Below are positions 19,418 to 23,013 of a DNA stretch of 23,013 bases, in pieces. The position numbers and the translations under genes are program-made. The notes under the pieces were generated by a model. It worked only from the letters and a program-made list of their open reading frames with translations. It made no database searches and was not told the DNA's origin. Within the stretch, counting starts at the first letter, position 1. Each line of letters begins with the position of its first letter. The DNA is from a virus, in IMG/VR virus record IMGVR_UViG_3300042691_001823, positions 1 through 23,013 of that record; one strand, written 5' to 3'.

Positions 19418-20617
19418 TTAGCCCCAGATGCGGCAACCCATTTGTGGACGGATCGTGTTGTAGCCATACAGCACGTCAACACGGCAAGGCATACGGTCGT
19501 TGTTGATGTCGTACTGACGAACAACGCGCAGGCTGATACCGTTGTGAACGGCACGGCTAGCCATGTCAACGCCTTGTGGCAGCAACAGGTCAGCAGTGGC
19601 GAACGCGATGGCGTCACGGTGGTACACCATGTTCTGTGGGTAGCTGGTCGAAGCAGCACCAACAAACACGACAGCCTTGCCAGTGGCAGGCAAGGACACC
19701 ATAGTGCACAGGGCGTTACCAGCCGAGTACATAGGAGCCACGGTCACAGTAGCTGTGGTGCTGGAAGTCGAAGACGACAAGGCCACGAACTGGAACAGCG
19801 AACCGGTGGACTCACGAGTCTGTGGGTTGGCAGCGAAGCAGTCGGCGATGGTGAACACGTCACCAACAGCGATGGTTTCACCGGAACCGACAGTCAGAGT
19901 CAGAGTGGTTGCGCCTTCGGAGGTCACAGCAGCGCCAGTTGTGTTGCCAGTGGCAGCACGGGTACCGCAGGTGTGAACCTTGATCGACTGGCTCATGTTG
20001 ACTTCTTCGTAGCCCAACACTTGCTCACCCATCATGCCGTTTTTGAACTGGCGAGAGATGACATCTGTGGGGTTGAAGAAACCGGACAGGCCGTTCACCA
20101 ATGCAGCGTTGGCGGCAGGGTTCACGGTAGCGTAACGAGGCGACATGGTGGCGGCGTTCTCGTTCAGCTTCTGCTGGGCTTGCAACAGCACCAAAGCGGT
20201 AGCGGGGGCAACGCCGGGGGTACCGACACTGTTACCGATCAGCTTGTATGCGTTGGCAACGTCAGCATCCACAGTGGAGGCCAACTGGCTGATACGTGGC
20301 TTCAAGACACGCTCTGCGAAGTCGTCCAACTGCATGGTCAATTCAGCGGATGTGAAGTTGATGCCGATGTGCTTCTGGCTGGAGACAGTCAGAGTGGTGA
20401 ACTGTTCGTTGTCGTCCTGAACTTGCAGGGCGGCACCGTCAGTGACCAGAGCGCGGTCGGGCAAACGGATACGCAGTGTAGAACCGATCTTGGCACCTTC
20501 AACAGCGAAGCTGTCGTCGTACTGACGGTTTACGTTGCGGGTGATCACAAGGTTGTTTTCCAAAATCTCTAAAGATTTTCTTGTGATCATGTCAATGGTG
20601 AGAAGCGAGTTACTCAT
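19418..20617 (-). CDS. Major coat protein, P22 gp5-like
   Basis: A 399-residue protein (P22 coat is 430). It starts with SLLTIDMITRKSLEILENNL then VITRNVNRQYDDSFA, the N-arm of the P22 coat family, and continues IGSTLRIRLPDRALVTDGAA, VSSQKHIGINFTSAELTMQL and FAERVLKPRISQLASTVDAD, all recognisable as HK97-fold parts. Residues about 215-285 (TGNTTGAAVTSEGATTLTLT and FTIADCFAANPQTRESTGSL) would be the inserted I-like domain. It ends in LLPQGVDMASRAVHNGISLR, then the P-domain with the VDVLYGYNTIRPQMGCRIWG tail. It forms the capsid shell with help from the scaffold encoded 15 bases upstream. The ribosome leader is AGGAAATCATCATG, and a terminator follows. Confidence 0.95.
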   Translation of the reverse strand: MSNSLLTIDMITRKSLEILENNLVITRNVNRQYDDSFAVEGAKIGSTLRIRLPDRALVTDGAALQVQDDNEQFTTLTVSSQKHIGINFTSAELTMQLDDFAERVLKPRISQLASTVDADVANAYKLIGNSVGTPGVAPATALVLLQAQQKLNENAATMSPRYATVNPAANAALVNGLSGFFNPTDVISRQFKNGMMGEQVLGYEEVNMSQSIKVHTCGTRAATGNTTGAAVTSEGATTLTLTVGSGETIAVGDVFTIADCFAANPQTRESTGSLFQFVALSSSTSSTTATVTVAPMYSAGNALCTMVSLPATGKAVVFVGAASTSYPQNMVYHRDAIAFATADLLLPQGVDMASRAVHNGISLRVVRQYDINNDRMPCRVDVLYGYNTIRPQMGCRIWG

Positions 20618-20632
20618 GATGATTTCCTAAAA

Positions 20633-21430
20633 TTAGCGGTTGCGAAGTGCCCGTGCCTTGTCGAGTTGTCGTTGACGCTCGGCAGCAATCCAGTCCTGAA
20701 CACTCATGGTCTTGATAGACCGAGGATCGGTGGTGTCAGTGACACCGGGGTTTACTGCTCGTGCAGTCACCGGACGAATCGGGTCAGGTGCGGACGAAGT
20801 TTTCTTTTGGAAAGGTTCGGCAGTTATCTTAGCCTCAATCTTTCCGATTTCTCGCGCTTGCAACAGTGGCGACAGACGAGAGATGCGATCAGCTTCTTTG
20901 GGGTTGCTGCCCAGCCAGTAGGCCAGATCAGGTCCAATGTCAGAGCTTTTGATTGTCTCGGCCATCACATCGGTGACTCGGAGATTCGGGTTGTAGGCGA
21001 CTTGTTCAAAGTCGTCGTACTTGTTCCGAACTTCTTCCTCACGTTCTGCGTAGCTGTCCTCAATCGCTGCTTTTTGCTTCTGGAGTTCACGCTGGTGGAG
21101 CATCTCCTCGGCCCGCTTGACTGCCAGTGCTTCCGCATAGGCTTCAGGGGACTCAAATTGATCCACAGGCGGGAGTTCCTTGGGCACCGATTGCCGCACT
21201 TGCATCTCTGCTTGCTTGGCTTGCTGCTCACGTTCCCATTTGCGCTGTTCTCTTGCGAGGCGCTTGCCGATCATCGAATCGAGTTCAGCTTGAGAGAATT
21301 TCTTCTCCTCGGGTGTCTCGTTACTCTGGTCAGCGACTTCCGGCAGATTTTGTGCATTGTCCGAGGTGGCCGTCACTTCGGGTGCTGGCGCGGAGTCTAC
21401 TTCCGCTAGGTTTTGGACTTCATCAGTCAT
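20633..21430 (-). CDS. Scaffolding protein
   Basis: A 265-residue, very charged helical protein (P22 gp8 is 303). The N-terminal about 45 residues are acidic and disordered. A long coiled coil follows (FSQAELDSMIGKRLAREQRK, EREQQAKQAEMQVRQS, EALAVKRAEEMLHQRELQKQ). After a middle region the basic C-terminus has VQDWIAAERQRQLDKARALR, the likely coat-binding helix, as in P22 gp8. Location directly before the coat gene supports the call. Its start has only a weak GAG ribosome site, lying in the right arm of an AACTCA-TG-TGAGTT dyad. Confidence 0.88.
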   Translation of the reverse strand: MTDEVQNLAEVDSAPAPEVTATSDNAQNLPEVADQSNETPEEKKFSQAELDSMIGKRLAREQRKWEREQQAKQAEMQVRQSVPKELPPVDQFESPEAYAEALAVKRAEEMLHQRELQKQKAAIEDSYAEREEEVRNKYDDFEQVAYNPNLRVTDVMAETIKSSDIGPDLAYWLGSNPKEADRISRLSPLLQAREIGKIEAKITAEPFQKKTSSAPDPIRPVTARAVNPGVTDTTDPRSIKTMSVQDWIAAERQRQLDKARALRNR

Positions 21431-21434
21431 TTGT

Positions 21435-21448
21435 AACTCATGTGAGTT
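21435..21448 (-). promoter_or_regulatory. Dyad over the scaffold ribosome-binding site
   Basis: Read on the minus strand, AACTCACATGAGTT is a perfect palindromic element (5-bp stem AACTC/GAGTT with loop ACAT). The GAG in its right arm is the only ribosome-site-like sequence before the scaffold ATG, six bases away. Folding would hide it. P22 scaffolding protein is known to reduce its own synthesis after transcription, so an RNA target here is plausible. Confidence 0.4.
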
Positions 21449-21491
21449 CTCGGTCTACTGGGCCGATACAGTGGGTTTATCTTACAGCAGA

Positions 21492-21737
21492 TTACTCTGA
21501 CTGTGCAACAGATGCTTTGTAGGCTGCGATTACAGCGGCTGTGTGTGTTGCCTTACAGATTGCTTGCACTTTAGCATCTTCACCACTTACGTCAGCACCG
21601 GGGGCGACAACGTGACGGTGGAACTTGCTGCCGATTTCAACGCCATCTTCTTTAATGACGGTTTTGGTGCGAACTTGAATGCAGCCGTTTTCGACAACTT
21701 CAATCAGATCGACAGAGATGACTTTTTCAAGAGACAT
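21492..21737 (-). CDS. Conserved small phage protein, unknown
   Basis: An 81-residue protein: a beta-rich first half (VISVDLIEVVENGCIQVRTK; TVIKEDGVEIGSKFHRHVVA) followed by PGADVSGEDAKVQAICKATH and a C-terminal helix (TAAVIAAYKASVAQ). The KEDG-EIG-FHRHVV-PG-D-SGED motif is familiar from small proteins beside phage tail fibre genes, with no assigned function. The ribosome site is AAGGAAA. It lies between the short acidic protein and the scaffold gene. The fold suggests a small chaperone or cap for the fibre (inference, weak). Confidence 0.75.
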   Translation of the reverse strand: MSLEKVISVDLIEVVENGCIQVRTKTVIKEDGVEIGSKFHRHVVAPGADVSGEDAKVQAICKATHTAAVIAAYKASVAQSE

Positions 21738-21752
21738 GATATTTCCTTGCTT

Positions 21753-21799
21753 CCAGCCACGGCATCCACCGTGGCATTAAGGCTGGTGGGCCGCACCAG
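21753..21799 (-). other. Paired, mutually exclusive hairpins before the 81-residue gene
   Basis: The 89-base gap 21738-21826 contains two stems: GCCACGG (21756-21762) with CCGTGGC (21769-21775), and CTGGTG (21783-21788) with CACCAG (21794-21799). CCAGCC (21753-21758) can also pair with GGCTGG (21781-21786), competing with both. An AT-rich stretch with TTTAAT on the minus strand (21817-21812) lies upstream and could be a -10 element, without a clear -35. Confidence 0.4.
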
Positions 21800-21826
21800 T
21801 ACGGGTTAACAATTAAAGACTTATTT

Positions 21827-21970
21827 TTATTCAGAATCGTCTTGTTCAAGTGGCACATTTCCTTGAGCCAACCATTGTTGATATTCTGTGTCATTGACTG
21901 GAATCATCGGCCAAACCTGATCCACATCAACAACAAAATCATCTCCATGTTTTCTGTACATCTTCACCAT
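21827..21970 (-). CDS. 47-residue protein, fibre-associated
   Basis: A 47-residue ORF with ribosome site AAGGAG seven bases from the ATG. It reads MVKMYRKHGDDFVVDVDQVW at the start, a charged beta-like segment, then PMIPVNDTEYQQWLAQGN, then an acidic end (LEQDDSE). The EYQQWLAQGN-P pattern is typical of short phage proteins encoded directly after tail fibre genes, some of which act as fibre assembly chaperones. It starts nine bases after the fibre stop, which supports co-translation. Confidence 0.75.
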   Translation of the reverse strand: MVKMYRKHGDDFVVDVDQVWPMIPVNDTEYQQWLAQGNVPLEQDDSE

Positions 21971-21979
21971 GATTGCTCC

Positions 21980-23013
21980 TTATACTGGGTCGGTAGTACT
22001 TGCAACATTGCCAAAATTTAGAATGTCGTATGTGATTGCAGACCCAGTGTTGTTCTTCACGTTGATCTGGTGCGAATTGGCAGATTTGAAAATCCCCGTA
22101 TAGCCGACACCGGGCGCAGCAGATGCTTGAAACTCACTTGATGGGTTTGACAGCAATGTGATGGTCGTTGACTTGTAATCTGCGAAAACAAGCGCAGCCG
22201 CACCGCCACCAGTTGAAATGCTAAACAGCTTCCCAGACTGGTTGGCAAAACCAAAAGTTTGAGTGTCTGGGCACAACGTGGAATAGCTGACACCAGTCTC
22301 GCCGACTTTTGTGACAGAGCCTGATTTCTCAAAACCAGTGATCGGCCCATACATTTCAAGCCCAAATGTTGTTGGCGATCCCTTATTTGTGATCTTCTGG
22401 TTCAAAGTCATTTTGAGGCCAGTCGATGTGTCAAAGAACATCGAATTGACCCAATTTTGTTGCAGGCTTCCAGTAAAACCAAAGCCATAGACGTTCTCGG
22501 TATTGGCCGTGTTGGTCACCGCCCCCATGACGCCGCATCCAAAGATGCCAAGAATAGCGCGGTCAAAACTAATTGGACAAGAACAGTCTGATGGAAGAAA
22601 TGTAAAGCTCTGAGTTGGCACTGCCACTGAGCCATCAAAACGAATGTTTGATCCGGCAGCACCACCAGCCGGGAAAACTCCACCGCCAAGAAACGAGAAT
22701 TTCAACACGCCCTTGATGAGCAGTGTCGAAATGCCTCCACCAAAGACGGTACACGCAATCATGTCCAATCCGCGAATGCCAATTGGGGCAGAACTTGCTC
22801 CAGTGCCATCGGCATAAACGGTGTATTGATGGGTGCTACTTCCTGTGGTTGTAAAAGTCACGTGGTCAAACTTGAACAACCCAAAACTTGATGTTGTATT
22901 GACCAATGAAACCAAGCATCCACCAGACTGGCCAGCCAACGATCGTAGCGTCATGTCTTGCATGACAACACCCGATCCACCATTGCGGATGTTAAAAATT
23001 CCTTCTGCATCAT
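21980..23013 (-). CDS. Tail fibre or tailspike, 3' part (5' end outside the window)
   Basis: The frame is open to the right edge (344 codons here, 1 base incomplete at the edge); the ATG at 22963 is not likely the real start, as coding sequence reading DAEGIFNIRNGGSGVV precedes it. The protein is Gly/Ser/Thr/Phe-rich with many short beta strands (SLVNTTSSFGLFKFDHVTFT; SSAPIGIRGLDMIACTVFGG; NIRFDGSVAVPTQSFTFLP; LEMYGPITGFEKSGSVTKVG), as in right-handed beta-helix receptor-binding proteins. The last about 70 residues (SSEFQASAAPGVGYTGIFKS; NSHQINVKNNTGSAITYDI) look like a C-terminal trimerisation or cap domain. It probably recognises the host surface. No hydrolase residues can be named. The small genes after it, and its place upstream of the scaffold gene, differ from P22. 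Confidence 0.75.
   Translation of the reverse strand, partial: DAEGIFNIRNGGSGVVMQDMTLRSLAGQSGGCLVSLVNTTSSFGLFKFDHVTFTTTGSSTHQYTVYADGTGASSAPIGIRGLDMIACTVFGGGISTLLIKGVLKFSFLGGGVFPAGGAAGSNIRFDGSVAVPTQSFTFLPSDCSCPISFDRAILGIFGCGVMGAVTNTANTENVYGFGFTGSLQQNWVNSMFFDTSTGLKMTLNQKITNKGSPTTFGLEMYGPITGFEKSGSVTKVGETGVSYSTLCPDTQTFGFANQSGKLFSISTGGGAAALVFADYKSTTITLLSNPSSEFQASAAPGVGYTGIFKSANSHQINVKNNTGSAITYDILNFGNVASTTDPV

Noticed and set aside
19238-20572. 444-codon open frame on the plus strand over the coat gene
   Set aside because: It mirrors the minus-strand coat gene and has Gly/Ser/His/Gln-rich composition with no domain. Long antisense frames like this follow from the codon bias of the real gene.
1-23013. 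tRNA genes, CRISPR arrays, insertion sequences, integrase, attachment sites
   Set aside because: No cloverleaf, spaced repeat array, transposase or recombinase motif was found by eye on either strand; short or degenerate elements cannot be excluded without a scan.

Overview
The window is a segment of a tailed double-stranded DNA phage (Caudoviricetes) with a P22-like head and short-tail (podovirus-type) morphogenesis module. The DNA is moderately GC-rich, and coding is nearly continuous with many 1-4 base start/stop overlaps. I see no tRNA, CRISPR array, insertion sequence, integrase or CI-type repressor. The protein families resemble those of phages of aquatic Proteobacteria, perhaps Burkholderiales, but nothing here identifies the host; that is inference. 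The terminase and portal genes are not in the window.

Layout. (1) Positions 1-1143, minus strand: the 5' part of a large primase-polymerase that runs off the left edge, preceded by a 14-codon leader ORF and a hairpin. (2) Positions 1219-1256: a promoter region with the same elements on both strands about one centre, driving the primase leftward and the replication genes rightward. (3) Positions 1275-8455, plus strand: a small ribbon-helix-helix protein, an Ala/Pro-rich protein, a Cas4-like nuclease (DUF2800), a single-strand DNA-binding-type protein (DUF2815), a family B DNA polymerase, a DUF3310 protein, a VRR-NUC nuclease, a PAPS-reductase-like PP-loop protein and an SNF2-type helicase. (4) Positions 8451-9619, plus strand: a second promoter-like site followed by six very small genes joined by overlapping stops and starts. 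(5) Positions 9616-23013, minus strand, read right to left: a beta-rich tail fibre or spike (5' end outside the window), two small proteins, scaffold, P22-like coat, a putative decoration protein, a small protein, tail accessory factor gp4, gp10-like stabilisation protein, two small structural proteins, a GNAT acetyltransferase, three ejection-type proteins in the gp7/gp20/gp16 order, and a lysis block (XhlA-like protein, unknown membrane-anchored protein, 3-TM holin, M15 peptidase endolysin).

The right-hand structural operon and the left-hand replication operon converge at 9616-9619, where the two stop codons share bases. The replication block looks like a nearly self-sufficient phage replisome: Prim-Pol primase, single-strand binding protein, family B polymerase, SNF2 helicase and two PD-(D/E)XK-type nucleases. 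The least explained parts are the symmetric divergent promoter with the coupled primase leader, the structured 92-nt gap before the polymerase, the polymerase's motif C, the PP-loop enzyme, and the RNA-level elements around the scaffold and coat genes.
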